DNA of 64,000 bases from Halicephalobus mephisto (GCA_009193035.1 SWDT01000099.1:1-64000), one strand, 5' to 3'. Shown: positions 46,801 to 58,574, counted from the first letter of the stretch. Made by a program: numbers and translations. Notes: generated from the letters alone by a model not told the origin.

Positions 46801-48290
46801 AGTTCCGCGTTAAAACAGTTTTTATAAATTTTTTTATTTAAAAAATTTGTTTTATCTAAATTGATAAAATTTAATATTTGAATTTTCGAACTTAGAAATA
46901 ATCTGAAAGTTAATTTTAACAAGAAAAATGCAAATTTTAACCTCTAAATCTGATCTCCAACTTCCACAATACGGTGTTTCATTTCAAAAAATTAAAATTC
47001 AAAATCGAAATTTAAATTTTTTAAAAATTTTTTTAAATTTTAAGTTTTTTTAAAATTTTAAATTTTTTTAAATTTTAAATTTTTTTTATTTAAAAAATTT
47101 GTTTTATCTAAATTGATAAAATTTAATATTTGAATTTTCGAATTTGAAAATAATCTGAAAGTTAATTTTAACAAGAAAAATGCAAATTTTAACTTTGAAA
47201 TTCCACAATACGGAACATTGAAAACCAAACCCACCTTTGAAAAGATAAAAATACATTCCAGTAATAATGATAAGCCCGCATGAGAGTAATTTGGCTACCG
47301 TAGCTATTATTTGAAATCTGGCAGCAAAAGTATTCAATTCAAAAAAATTCATCCAAGTTACAAGCCCTGAAAAATGAAAGTTTAAAAAATGCAAATTTTT
47401 TTGTTAAAAGGAAAATTTTTATTTTAAAAAACAAACTAAAAATTTTCGTGTCAAGAAATAAAATAAGGATTTTCGTGTTAAAAAAATTTTTTTTCGTGTT
47501 AGGAAAAATTTTTTTTCGTGCTAAGAGAAATTTTTTCTTGTTGAGAGAAAAGTTAATTTTCGTGTTAAGAAAAATTTTCTTTCGTGTTGAGAAAAAATTT
47601 TTTTCGTGTTAAGAAAAAAATTTTTTCGTGTTAAGAAAAAAATTTTTTCGTGTCGAGAGGAAAGTTAATTTTCGTGTTAGGAAAAATTTTTTTCGTGTTA
47701 AAAGAAAAATGAATTTTCGTGCTAAGAAAAATTTTTCTTCATGCTAAGAGAAATTTTTTCATGTTGAGAGAAAAGTTAATTTTCGTGTTAAGAAAAATTT
47801 TTTGCGTGTTGAGAGAAAAGTTAATTTTCGTGCTAAGAAAAATTTTTTTTCGTGTTGAGAGAAACTTACATAAGAGACTGAATCCGAAAAGCTTCTGAGC
47901 TGTGGGGACGAGGCTTTCTTCGACTTCGATGTACTGCCTGATCCCCTCCATCAGGTACTGTCCGAAAGTCTCAGCGATGATGGCGATGGTTGCTGGATAC
48001 GTCATCAGAACACTGACCCACATGAATGAGAAAGCAATAGAGTACCATTTAACGTAGCAGATGTACCCGAAGTCCGCTCCAGGTTCCCGTATGCTTGTTC
48101 CGAGCTCTATGTAGCACAAAGAACCCAAAAAAGCGATTCCGGCGCAGATCAGCCAGATGGATAACGACAATCCTACTGAATCCGTCGACCGTAATATCGC
48201 CGAAGGAGTGATGAAGATCCCGGAGCCGATTATGTTCCCTATGACGTAGGAGGTGGCCCCCAAGTACCCCATTTTAGTCGGATCTTCCAT
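40845..48290 (-). CDS. aat: LAT-type amino acid transporter (SLC7, glycoprotein-associated family)
   Basis: Plasma-membrane amino acid exchanger or transporter of the APC superfamily. Exons (minus strand): 48290-47870, 47366-47235, 42555-41752, 41062-40845, 524 residues, all junctions phase-consistent. Seen: the first-helix substrate motif GNIIGSGIFITPSAIL (G-S-G unwound region), EPGADFGYICY, YPATIAIIAETFGQYL, the GLYAYSGWDILNYGTSEI block, and SRYMYAAAKQGHLPSCFSCV, giving about 12 membrane helices. The loop after YPATIAIIAETFGQYLMEGI lacks the cysteine that links mammalian light chains to the CD98/rBAT heavy chain, as in several worm AAT proteins, so it may work alone. Introns are 503 bp, 4679 bp and 689 bp and repeat-filled. 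The start ATG follows a possible acceptor (CGACCAG). Confidence 0.93.
41160..41630. repeat. TTCTGAAACTTTCTAGAATCTTC-type repeat in transporter intron 3
   Basis: About 48 bp units, nine to ten copies. Confidence 0.85.
42700..43425. repeat. Tandem repeat, about 120 bp unit, in transporter intron 2
   Basis: AAACTTCTAAAAAACCAAAAATCATTCCAGAAGGCAAA recurs four times, preceded by related shorter copies. Confidence 0.85.
43660..44360. repeat. A/T low-complexity block
   Basis: AAAATTAAATTTTTAAATTAAAAAAA-type sequence, many copies. Confidence 0.75.
44622..45165. repeat. Tandem repeat, about 133 bp unit with internal hairpin, four copies
   Basis: Each unit holds TCTCACCACGAAAAA and, about 65 bp later, ATTCGTGGTGGGATC, which can pair. 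CTCGACTGGAAATTT and TTTAACTACTTTTTCG are shared by all copies. It is inside transporter intron 2. Confidence 0.9.
45555..46810. repeat. Degenerate array, about 120 bp unit, each with ATATATGAAATTT
   Basis: Ten or so copies of TTTTCGATATATGAAATTTTACA-like sequence, followed by TTTTAGAAGAATTTAC. It lies in transporter intron 2. Confidence 0.85.
47455..47868. repeat. TTTTCGTGTTAAGAAAAATTT array in transporter intron 1
   Basis: About 22-30 bp units, some 17 copies, reaching the splice donor at 47869. Confidence 0.9.
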
Positions 48291-48524
48291 TTCTCGTTTC
48301 TGGTCGATTGGCGCCAGGAACAGGCCGCCAATCAACCCCGGATTTCTGGTTAAATCTCAGCTCTGGGATATTACTGTAACAAAGCTGCAAATTAATTAAT
48401 TTTATAAAAAGATAAAAATTTCAAAAATGTCTCAACGCGAATTTTTAAATTTTCCTAAAAATTAAAAATTAAGAATTTTAGAAAAGTTTAAAAATTTTTC
48501 GAAATTCTGGAATATCCTTAAAAA

Positions 48525-48995
48525 TTTTATTAGATTCTGAAAATGTGCAAAAATTTTATTAGATTCTGAAAATTTTTACTAGATTTTAGAAGATTCTTAA
48601 AAATTGGACTAGATTTTAGAGATTTTTATTATATATTGGAAGATTTGTAAAAATTTCATTCGATTCTGAAAATTTCCACTAGATTTTAGAAGATTCTTAA
48701 AAATTTGACTAGATTTTAGAGATTTTTACTAAATTCTCGAATATCCTTGAAAATTATATTGGATTCTGAAAATTTCTACTAGATTTTAGAAGATTCTTAA
48801 AAATTGGACTAGATTTTAGAGATTTTTATTATATATTGGAAGATTTGTAAAAATTCTATCAGATTCTTAAAATTCCCACTAGATTTTAGAAGATTATTAA
48901 AAATTGGACTAGATTTTAGATAATTTCATTAGATGTTGGAAGATTTGTAAAAATTCCATCAGATTCTTAAAAACTGGGCTAAATTCCAGAATTAT
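48525..48995. repeat. Tandem repeat, about 118 bp unit, four copies
   Basis: GATTTTAGAAGATTCTTAAAAATTGGACTAGATTTTAGA recurs. It lies upstream of the transporter gene. Confidence 0.85.
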
Positions 48996-49324
48996 GGACT
49001 AGATCCTAGTATCAATTGGATGAAAATCGTCAAGGAAAGAGGAATATTGATCTTTTTTCCAAGTTCGAGTGCTTTTGTACCCTTGCAATCAGAAAAGCCA
49101 GATGTGCGAGGATTTAGTTAACGTGATTTAAAATAAAACTAAAAACCATTATTTCCACAGGAGAACGAGAATTGCACGTTTCCTCAAATTTCACTTTTTG
49201 AAATACATCGTCACAAAAAATTTAAATTTTTTCGAAAATTCTAAAATTTTAAAAAAGTTAATTTTGAAAGTAATTTTTTATTTTTTATTTTTTGGATAGA
49301 AATTTTTAAATTTTGAAAGTTATA

Positions 49325-49630
49325 AAAAATTTCGAAATTGTCTCGAAGGGAATTTTAGAAACTTAAAATTGTTTTAAAAAAAAATAAATTTATTTTATTA
49401 GAGAATTTCCAAATTTTCCATTTTTTTAAAAATCTTTTACTTTTCGCGGGAATTTGAAAATTTAAAAATAAAAAAATTTCGAAATTGTTTCGAAGGGAAT
49501 TTTAGGGAGATTCTAGAAACTTAAAATTATCCTAAAATAAAAATAAATTTATTTTGTTAGAGAATTTCCAAATTTTCCATTTTTTTTAAAATCTTTTACT
49601 TTTCGCGGGAATTTGAAAATTTGAAAAATC
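49325..49630. repeat. Tandem duplication, about 155 bp
   Basis: GAAGGGAATTTTAG through CTTTTCGCGGGAATTTGAAAATT occurs twice. Confidence 0.85.
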
Positions 49631-49706
49631 CATTATTTTTTTAATTATAAAAAAATAAAAAATTTTTTTTGGAAAATATTTGACTTAAACTACAAATACG
49701 AAGAAA

Positions 49707-49799
49707 ATGTGTCAGAATCTTGGCAAAGGATATTTGATTTTTGTCTGCTTGGTTTTGAGTGACGGACTGACTGGCAAGAAAGAGGAAAGACTGGCTTAA
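49707..49799 (+). CDS. Possible 30-residue secreted peptide ORF
   Basis: Not recognised. The ORF starts MCQNLGKGYLIFVCLVLSDG, a short signal-peptide-like sequence, followed by GKKEERLA. It lies in a non-repetitive, more GC-rich island (49690-49930). The size makes chance likely. Confidence 0.12.
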   Translation: MCQNLGKGYLIFVCLVLSDGLTGKKEERLA

Positions 49800-49929
49800 T
49801 CAATGAGACAAAATCGCGGATATCAAAAAGCTCTCGAGGACCGCTGTTGTCTCGGGGTACTTGATCCATTGTCTGGCTCAGGGAAGAAATCCGAGGAAAG
49901 CCGGAAAACGTGTCAGCTGGAAACAATTT

Positions 49930-50400
49930 GGCAATTTTTTTAAGTTTTTTTAATAAAAAAAAATACAAAATTTAGAAAATTATTTTAAAAAAATTTAAAT
50001 TATAAAATTTAGAAAATTATTTTTAAAAAATTCAAATTATAAAATTTTAAAAATTATTTTAAAAATTATTTTAAAAAAATTTAAATTATTAAATTTTTAA
50101 AGTTTATTATTTTAAAATTCATTTTTAATTTTATATTTATAAAATTTTAATTAAAAATAAATTTAAAAAATCTAAGTATATAGAAATTTAAAATCAAATA
50201 TTCCGTAAAAATCAATTTTAAAAATAATTTTTAATTAAAAATAGAAAATTCTAATTTTGATGAAATTTAAAATTAAATATTTTTAAAAAATAAATTTTAC
50301 AGTAAAAATTAACGGAAAATATTTAAAATAAAGTTTTTTAAGTTTTTTAAGTTTTTTAAGTTTTTTAAGTTTGAAATTTAAATAACGGAAAAGAACCAAA
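49930..50400. other. A/T-rich stretch, nothing seen
   Basis: Low-complexity AAATTTTAAAAATTATTTT sequence. Confidence 0.5.
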
Positions 50401-50413
50401 AAGAGAAAGTGGA

Positions 50414-50509
50414 CTAGTATGACATCGATTCAGTGCCAAGACCGCTTTTGCCGACGGCATTCTTGGCCTTCTGCCCACTCTTGCCTTTTTTGCATTCAAT
50501 AACGAGGAT
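50414..50509 (-). other. GC-rich island with a minus-strand C-terminal-like ORF
   Basis: An open stretch ends GKSGLGTESMSY then TAG, in an island clearly richer in G/C than its surroundings. No upstream partner exon could be placed. Confidence 0.2.
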
Positions 50510-51154
50510 TTAAACTGTGTTATCTTACTGCTTTTATTTTCGGATTTTGTAAATTTTTGTTTTTTTAGGATTAAGATATTCCAGAATCCACTGGAAATTT
50601 AAATTTCGAAAATTAAATTTTTATTTTTATTTTCTTTAAAAAGTTCAATTTCGTAATTCTCCAAAAACATCAATTTTTGAAATTTTATAAATTCAGATTA
50701 TTTCGAAATAGTTTTAATTTTTAAAATTTAAAAAAATTCGATTTTTAAATTTTTTAATGTTTTTAGACAATTGCGAAATAATTTTAATTTTATAAAATTT
50801 TGTTTTTTGAAAAAAATTTTTACTTTTTCAAGTTTTGAAATTTGATTTTTTTAAATTGTATTTATAAAAATCAATCTTTTTTGAACAATGGTTTTTCAAA
50901 GACATCAATCGTTGAGTTATCTCGTCGTTAACGTCGGATCGGGGACTGATTTAATTTTTTGCCGCAAAAACAATTTTTCGAAGACAACTGTTCCTTTACC
51001 GATTTCTGATTTTTGAAACTCTGTACTTTGCTCAACAGTAATTTTAAAATACAAAATAAAAATAGAAAATTCATTGCAGTTCCGTGAGAATAGGTCAAAG
51101 TCTCAGAACAGAATCCAAAACTTTTATCGTTTTTATCGATGGAAAATCCGCAAT

Positions 51155-51680
51155 TGTTGTTTTTCCGCAATTCTCGTTCGGAAAGGAACTGGACCAAGTT
51201 GGCTCCATGCCGTCTCGTTCTTTTGCAGGAAATTGTCGTGCATCCCAACGTCGCTAGTTCGTCTCGACCGATGTCACTTTACCTGAAATGCACTTCATAA
51301 CATCTTGCGGGAATAATACATAGTTAAAATCACCTTAATACCGAGGTAGCATCCGATGCCAGAGGAATTCATATATCACTTCGCAACTTCGGGACTTGGA
51401 AAGTCGAATCTTTTGTAATTCCTGTTCGAAAAGGAACTGGACCAAGTTGGCCTCATGCCGTCGCGTTCTTTTAGAAGAAATTGCACTTTGACGTTGTTCA
51501 CATTCAACTTTTGTCCTCCATTCGTACAGTTATTTTGTTTAAAATATATTTCATAATATCACGTCTTATAAGATTAAGAAAGTAGAAGTGGAATTACCTC
51601 AATAATCGCAGCAATTACTCAGCGTCACAAGGAGAATTCATATATCAATGAGTAACTCCAAGGTGCGCCAAGAAAGTTAA
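51155..51680. repeat. Tandem duplication, about 256 bp
   Basis: GGAACTGGACCAAGTTGG, followed by CATGCCGTC and CGTTCTTTT, occurs at about 51184 and 51430. Each copy ends near GAATTCATATATCA. The copies are moderately diverged. Confidence 0.8.
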
Positions 51681-51738
51681 TTTTGTGAGAAACTCGACTC
51701 GCACTGGTAAAAAACAAACTCATCAGAGTCATCAGGGA

Positions 51739-52089
51739 CTTTCGTGGTGGGAGTTGATTTCATCCTTCTCTGATGTTATTCTTTGTTTAAAATTCAACTT
51801 GTACCTAAAAATAAAAGTTTTATAATTACCTTGGATTTTTTGGTGGGAGTTTGTTTTTTATTTTTTTTTGAAATTTCACTAGTACTGATAAATAAACAGG
51901 ATTATTACGGTCATCAGGGACTTTCGTGACGAGAGTGGATTTCACTTTTTGGATTGTTTTTGAAACTCGACTCGTATTGACAAAAAGTCGGATTTCTGTG
52001 ATCTTCAGGGATTCTCGGCGGAGATTGATTTTGTGATTTTCCACAGGAAGTAACGTGAATCTTTCATGGACGTTATCGACGACTTCCAT
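51739..52089 (-). CDS. Possible two-exon gene, unrecognised 110-residue protein
   Basis: Not recognised. ATG at 52089 opens a frame (MEVVDNVHERFTLLPVENHK) to a CCAAG/GTAATT donor near 51832. A TTTTTAG acceptor near 51806 continues in phase (RYKLNFKQRITSEKDE) to a TGA near 51739. The protein is Lys/Asn-rich and hydrophilic. The underlying DNA contains two or three diverged copies of a CATCAGGGACTTTCGTG phrase, so it may be repeat-derived rather than a gene. Confidence 0.25.
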
Positions 52090-52317
52090 CTCGCACTTTG
52101 TGGACTTTGCGAAAGTTTGTTGTTTTACAAAAGTTCATAAAAATAACTAAAGTAGAGAAAAAATTGCACAATTTATCGAAATTACTGTAATTATATCAGT
52201 GTCAAGAATTACAGTAATGAATAAAGTTTAAATCAGCAAATATTCAATTTAGTAAACTTACAATAATAAAAAATTAGAAAATTAAGGAGAAAATGCACGT
52301 GAAATTATTCTGAAGTC

Positions 52318-52660
52318 TACTTTGTCAAAGTTCAAAGTTGATTTTCAAAGTTCAAAGTCAAAGTTGATTTTCAAAGTTCGAAGTCAAAGTTAATCATCAA
52401 AGTTAATAGTCAAAGTTCGAAGTCGAAGTTAATCATCAAAGTTAATAGTCGAAGTTAATCTTTAAAGTTGATCTTTAAAGTTAATCATCAAAGTTGATTT
52501 TCAAAGTTCGAAGTCAAAGTTAATCATCAAAGTTGATTTTCGAAGTTCGAAGTCAAAGTTGATCTTTAAAGTTAATTTTCAAAGTTGATTTTCAAAGTTA
52601 ATTTTCAAAGTTAATAGTTAAAGTTCAAGATCGAAATTTGAAGTCAAAGTTGGCAGTCGA
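52318..52660. repeat. AAAGTTGATTTTC / AAAGTTAATCATC array
   Basis: About 15 bp units in some 20 copies, interleaved with AAGTTCGAAGTC. Confidence 0.9.
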
Positions 52661-53039
52661 AATTTGGACTTTTCGTACTGAGACAACATTCGTGGATTTT
52701 TTACTTCAAAAACCTGTTCTGCTTAAATTGATAAAACTTGATAACTGGATTTTTCGAATCAAAACATGATCTACAAGTCGCTGCTTAGTGCAAAAAGTTT
52801 AAATTTTGACTTTGAACTTTGATAAAGTAGAACGCAGAAATCGCTTTACGGTTTTAAGGTCTAGTTACGAAATCGTCGTTTTAAAATCTCTTAGTTTAGT
52901 CCAGATCGGTCGTTCTGGGCAGTTTACCAAGTTCGAATTGTTATGCAGTAATTAGTAACGAAATGGAAATTTTAAAATTTTTCTAAATTTTCTAAATTTT
53001 GAAGTTCATGTTGAGTTTGCAAACAAGTCCACATCGAAG

Positions 53040-53345
53040 TCAAAGTGAAACTAAAATCTGCAGTTTGCTTGCAACATTAGAGTAGATCGATCAATAGTTA
53101 TGTTTTTGCACCTATGAAAATTTCGAAATCAAACTAAAATCTGCAGTTTGCCTGCAAAATTAGGATAGATCGGTTGATATTTTTATATTCACATTTATGA
53201 AAATTTCGAAATCAAACTAAAATCTGCAGTTTGCCTGCAAAATTAGGATAGACCGGTTGATATTTTTATATTCACATTTATGAAAATTCTGAAATTCAAC
53301 AAAAATCTGCAGTTTGCCTGCAAAATTAGGATGGATAGACTTATT
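53040..53345. repeat. Tandem repeat, about 83 bp unit, four copies
   Basis: AAAATCTGCAGTTTGCCTGCAAAATTAGGATAGA recurs. Confidence 0.9.
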
Positions 53346-54030
53346 GAATTCCTGTACAAAAATCTAATTTTGCTTTGATTTTGACCTTTTTATAGACTTC
53401 GATATTAGTTTGAAAATTATTTTTCAAATTCATTTTAATTGTTTTAAAAAAATTTCGAAATTTTTTATAATTTTGGTATCTAATTTCGAAATTATTTTTC
53501 AAGTTTCTTTTACGTTAATCGATTTAGATGATTCATTTAATTTAATTATTTTGCAAAAATAAAAAAATTAAAATTCCAAAATTTTTTACAATTTTATAAC
53601 TTTGTCAAAAATCAGGGTTGTAATTTTCCCGGACAAGTTGATCGGACAAATTACGATTTTTTAAATGTTAAATGATAACTGATGCTGTAATTTAATGAAC
53701 AACTTGCTTATTTTCCAATATTATTGGGTAAATTACAACCCTATCAAAACCCCCATCCCAACCCGAGCTACCCCCTACGCACGTCACCAACTGGAAAGAT
53801 GGACCAAAGAAACAGATAATTAATTTTAAAATTACTGTAAATTTTTTTGATTTGTGCGAAAGAAAAATAAAATATAAAATATGACTTTGTCAACTAGTTC
53901 TGAAATTTTTTTAGAGTACTTTGACCTAATTTACGTCAATCGTTCTGGACACGTCGCTAAACATGTTTTTGAAAAAAATAAAGATTTCTAAAATTTCCCA
54001 TAACTTATTTACGACCTTGATATCCAGTTG
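53346..54030. other. Non-coding stretch, nothing recognised
   Basis: AT-rich. Near 53625-53745 GGACAAATTACGA and GGGTAAATTACAACCC give a loose imperfect repeat. Confidence 0.35.
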
Positions 54031-54034
54031 TGAT

Positions 54035-54485
54035 ATCATCGTTCCAGTCAAGTCAAAGTTAACCGTTCCAGAGATTTCGTCAAATTTGTTTTCGATAAAT
54101 AATAATTAAAAAATTCTCAAACTTTTTGACTTTAATAGTTACGAAATCACAGATCTAAAATATTTCAATTTAATCTAGGTTAACTATTCCAGAGATTTCC
54201 GTAAATAATAATTAAAAAATTCTCAAACTTTTTGACTTTTATAGTTACGAAATCACTGGCCTGAAATATTTCAATTTAATCAAAGTTAACTATTCCAGAG
54301 ATTTCGGTAAATAGTAATTTAAAAATTCTCAAACTTTTTGACTTTAATAGTTACGAAATCACTGGCCTGAAATATTTCAATTTAATCAAAGTTAACTATT
54401 CCAGAGATTTCGTCAAATTTGTTTTCGATAAATAATAATTTTAAAAATTCCTAAGTTCTCAGTATTTTAGTACCTAGTTACGAAA
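54035..54485. repeat. Tandem repeat, about 100 bp unit, four copies
   Basis: TAGTTACGAAATCACTGGCCTGAAATATTTCAATTTAATC and AACTATTCCAGAGATTTCG recur. Confidence 0.9.
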
Positions 54486-54859
54486 TCAGTTATTCCAGTC
54501 AAGTCCAGGTTAACCGTTCTGGACATTTTGCCAAATTTGGTTTTTTTTGATAATTACGAAATTTTAAAAGTCACTATCCTCGTTATTTCTTAATTTTTTA
54601 GAATTTTGTTCAAAATTGAGTCACTATTTTTCTGAACATTCCATGACTAAGAAATGATAAATTTCCAAATTTCATTTTTAAAAATCTTTATTCAAAAAAA
54701 TTCATAAAAAAAATAAAAAAAGAGATTCATTTTTTAATTGACTGTTTTTTTTGAAAAAAATTGCTTTTTTAAAAAAAATTAAATTTAGGAACACCGAATT
54801 GGGCGTTGTTCTGAAGACATAGGCAGCGGATCAACTGATGAAGGTTAACTAGAATCGCC

Positions 54860-57800
54860 TCAGGGACAGTTCACGTAGGATTGTTGATAACGGTCGTCGA
54901 AACCAGCCGAACCGGCCCAGCAACGAAAACGAAGGATGTTTCTGTTCAATTCCTTGTTTCCTCGAGGCAATTGAGGCACATCTGTCACGATAACTTTGAT
55001 CACGTCGAGTTTCTGTCGGTTCACGACCAATTGGGATCTCACACCGTAATCCAGTATCCTAAAAAAATAAAATCAATTTCAAAAAAATAAAATCAATCTT
55101 AAAAAAAAAATAAAATCAATTTCAAAAAAAATTAAAAATTGTCTTTAAAAAATTAAAATTATTTTGCTATGAATTTTTGATTTTTTACTGGATTTAGGAG
55201 AGTTTTAGAAATTTTCAATGAGGTCATGGAAAATTTCGAAAGTTCTTCTAAAATTCTAAAATTTCAGAATTTTTTATTAAATTTTAAAATTTTTAATGAG
55301 ATTTCGAAATGTTTTAAAAATTCCTCTAAAATTCTAAAATTTCAGAATTTTTTATTAAATTCTAGAAGATTCCGAAATCTTCAAAAAACTTCAATAACAT
55401 TCTAGAAGGCTCCATAAGATTTCTAGAATCTTAGAAAAGTTCACAAGATATCCATCGACTTTTTTGAAATTAATTGTGCAATTGATCTGTCAAAATCCAG
55501 ATTTTCCAAAACCAGCTTTGATTTTTTCAAACATGACGCCGTAAGGACGTTTTTTGAACAGTTTTTTTAAAATGAATGAAAAGTAAAAAATGGAATCTCG
55601 TCCATCTTCGTTGACATGTTGCAAAGATCACTAAAATTATTTTCGTTTCGGGTTTTTTAAAAGTAGTTTTTAAAATTCCAAAGAAAAATCGAAATTTAAA
55701 ATTCGTTTTGGAAATTAATGATTTTCAAAAATATTTTTCGTGCTGAGACCGCTACTTGAGGTGGTTTTAGAAAATAAAAATGAAAGAAAAAGTAGTTTTG
55801 GTCCTGTCACGAATGGTGCTTAAAGTGCCACTGAAAATTGATGGTCTTGAAAAGAATCAAATATTTTTCGTGCTAGGACCACTACCAGGTATATTTTCTC
55901 ATAAACACTAAAAACTAAAAAGTAATCACCATTGGTCCCAACACGAATGATATTTAGGATTAATAACCAAGTTTTCAATTTCAAAATCAATTATTTAAAA
56001 AATTAAAAATAAAACCTCCACAAAAGATCCTTAAAAATTTCTCAATTTAATTTTTAAATAAAATTATTTTTTAAATATTTTAAAAAATATTTATCCTTTA
56101 TTATGAAATTCGACGATTTTTTGCGTTTTTCTCTAAAATCATTTTCCGACAAAATTTAAAAAGTTTAAACGTGTTTGTGAAAACATCCGGCAGGAAACCA
56201 CAAGACAATACTACACTCACATATTTTTTAAAAATTTTTTTTAATAAAAAATTCAAAAAAAATTTCATAATTAAAATTAATTTTTAAATTTCTAAAAAAA
56301 ATATTTTTATTTTTTTAAAGAAATTAATTTTTAAAATTTTTTTTAATAAAAAATTCAAAAAAAATTTCATAATCAAAATTAATTTTTAAATTTCCAAAAA
56401 AATATTTTTATTTTTTTAAAGAAATTAATTTTTTTTAAATATTTTTTATTTTTTAAATTTATTTTAATTTTTTCTACTTTTTTAAAAATTTATTTTATTT
56501 TAATTATAAATTTTAATTTTTTTTTACTTTTTTAAATTTTTTTTATTTTTTTTTAAATTTATTTTTTTTATTTTTTTTGTAAAATTAAAATTGCAAAAAT
56601 TGAGAAAATTCTAATTTTGTTAATTTGATTTTCTAATTTTTTGAACTTTTTGAAAAAAAGAAAAATGAAGATTAATGACGAAATTAATTGAATACATGAA
56701 TCTGATGATTTTTTGAAATTTGGCCTTTGATTTGCGAAAAAAAGACCGATTGGAAAGTCCCGAGTTAAGACATAAAAAGAACAATTAAGTTTTAAAATTA
56801 TTTAAAAAATTTAAAATTATTTTTTTTTAATTTTTAAAAAAATTTGCAAATTTCAGAAATATGAGAAATTCAAAAATAATTGTTTTTAATTCAGATTATG
56901 GAAAGATTTGAAAATTTCAAAAAAAATTTTAGAAAAATTTCAGAATCTTCAAAATTTTTCAAGGTTTTAAAAAACTTCAGAATTTTTCAAGGTTTTACAA
57001 TCTTCTAAAATTTTTCAAGATTCTGGAAAAATTTCAGAATCTTCAAAATTTTTAAAGATTTTAGAAAAACTTAAAAATCTTCCAGAAAATTTTTAACTAA
57101 ATTCTGAAAGATTTGGAAAATTTTAAAAAGCTCCAGAAGCTTAGATGAGATTTTAATTTTTTAAATATCGCTTATTGAAATTAGAATTCTGAAATAGCGA
57201 GATTAAGGATTTTCGTCAAGGATTTTATTTTTAGAAATAAATTTCAAAATACTTAAGGGATCTCACAAAAAAATACTCAAAACTATCAAGTCTTTCCAAA
57301 TTTACAACTTTCGTTTCAGAACCAAAAATATACTAAATAAAAATAATTTTGCAGTTTTCGCGTTGAGACCGTTTTTTTTAAATTTTCCCTTCAGGACCAC
57401 AAAAATAATAATTCTGTAACTTTCGTCTCAGGACCAAAAATATACTAAATAAAAATTTTCGTGTTGAGACCGTTTTCTAAAAACTTTCCCTTCAGGACCA
57501 AAATCGTCTTATTTTTCATTTTCCCGTTGAGACCGTTTTCTAAAACTTTCCCTTCAGGACCAAAATCGTCTTATTTTTCTATTTTCGTGTTGAGACAGAT
57601 TTTTCTATTTCTTCTCGAGACAAATGTACCCGAATGGCTTACCTAGCGAGATGAGCGGAATCGCCCTCGGTGGTCCTGATGACGAGCTGCCTTCCCTCGG
57701 GGAAGTAGAGCTCATTTTCTTCGAAGGGACTATGGACAACTCTGTCAAGAGATAAATGCATTTCGTTATTATTCGTCGCCTTCATGAAACAGAGAAATGC

Positions 57801-58574
57801 GTACCATCGGTCCAAATCAATCATGGAAAGAGACGCAATTATCTAAAATAATAAAATTATTCATTTTTTAAATAATAAAATTATTATTTTTTTAAATAAT
57901 AAAATTATTCACTTTTTAAATAATGAAATTATTATTTTTTTAAATAATGAAATTATTATTTTTTTAAATAATGAAATTATTTTAGTTTTTAAATAATAAA
58001 ATTATTCATTTTTTTTAAATGAACTTACAAGTTCAACAATAGGTGCATCGAGGAAAATTTCCTGAACGGAATGTCTGAACATGCCAATGGCTTCGTCCAG
58101 GGCGATGACGTCTTTGGAGTTCCAGTGGCTGTCCACGAGGATCTGGACCCAATCCGTGTCCACAAATCTCATCAGAACTCTGCAGCCCCCGGGATGGACG
58201 AACCAGACAGATTCCATGAATTCCACTTCTGATTTCGGTTCTTCTGTCAAGGAACTTAAATCTTGTCTTCTGACGTCGATTTTTTTTATTTTCGAAAATT
58301 TTTCAAAAACAAAAGATTCGGCTTCTTTCGAAACTTGTCTTGTTTGCCAGAGTTTGAAGGGGTTTTCCAGGCCTTCTAAGGTCCTTCTCAAGGCCGGAAC
58401 AGACAAGTCGGCCATCAGGGCCAAGGACGAACTCGACGGATGAGAATTCAGCGAACTCAAAGATCCAGATGACGTCGAAGAACAAGAATTTTTCGATTTT
58501 GTTGGGACATGTCGATGAACAAAAGCTCGAAAATACTTACTAAACGATGATTTTCTTTGCATTTTGATCGCCAT
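54860..58574 (-). CDS. Unrecognised 314-residue protein
   Basis: Family not recognised. Exons (minus strand): 58574-58029, 57842-57643, 55058-54860, with phases 0 and 2 that agree, good GTAAGT and GTAAGC donors and TTTTAG acceptors. The coding exons have far higher G/C and more regular codons than the flanks, so the gene is probably real. The N-terminus is basic (KYFRAFVHRHVPTK), then Ser-rich (about residues 27-50). The middle looks like a mixed alpha/beta globular domain (VWFVHPGGCRVLMRFVDTDW). The end carries RNILRFRCWAGSAGFDDRYQ. No signal peptide or membrane segment. Intron 2 is 2584 bp and repeat-filled. In-frame ATGs at 58574 and 58562 are both possible starts. Confidence 0.75.
55140..55445. 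repeat. Degenerate TTCTAAAATTTCAGAATTTTTTATTAAATT repeat in intron 2
   Basis: About 90 bp phrase twice, plus diverged fragments. Confidence 0.6.
56220..56430. repeat. Tandem duplication, about 112 bp, A/T-rich
   Basis: AAAAAATTCAAAAAAAATTTCATAA followed by similar sequence occurs twice, then grades into T/A runs up to 56600. Confidence 0.75.
57290..57610. repeat. Repeat with GTTGAGACCG and TTCAGGACCAAAAT, about 62 bp unit
   Basis: CTTTCCCTTCAGGACCAAAATCGTCTTATTTTTC occurs two to three times beside diverged copies. Confidence 0.85.
57845..58020. repeat. TTTTTAAATAATAAAATTATT microrepeat in intron 1
   Basis: About 28 bp units, six copies. Confidence 0.85.
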
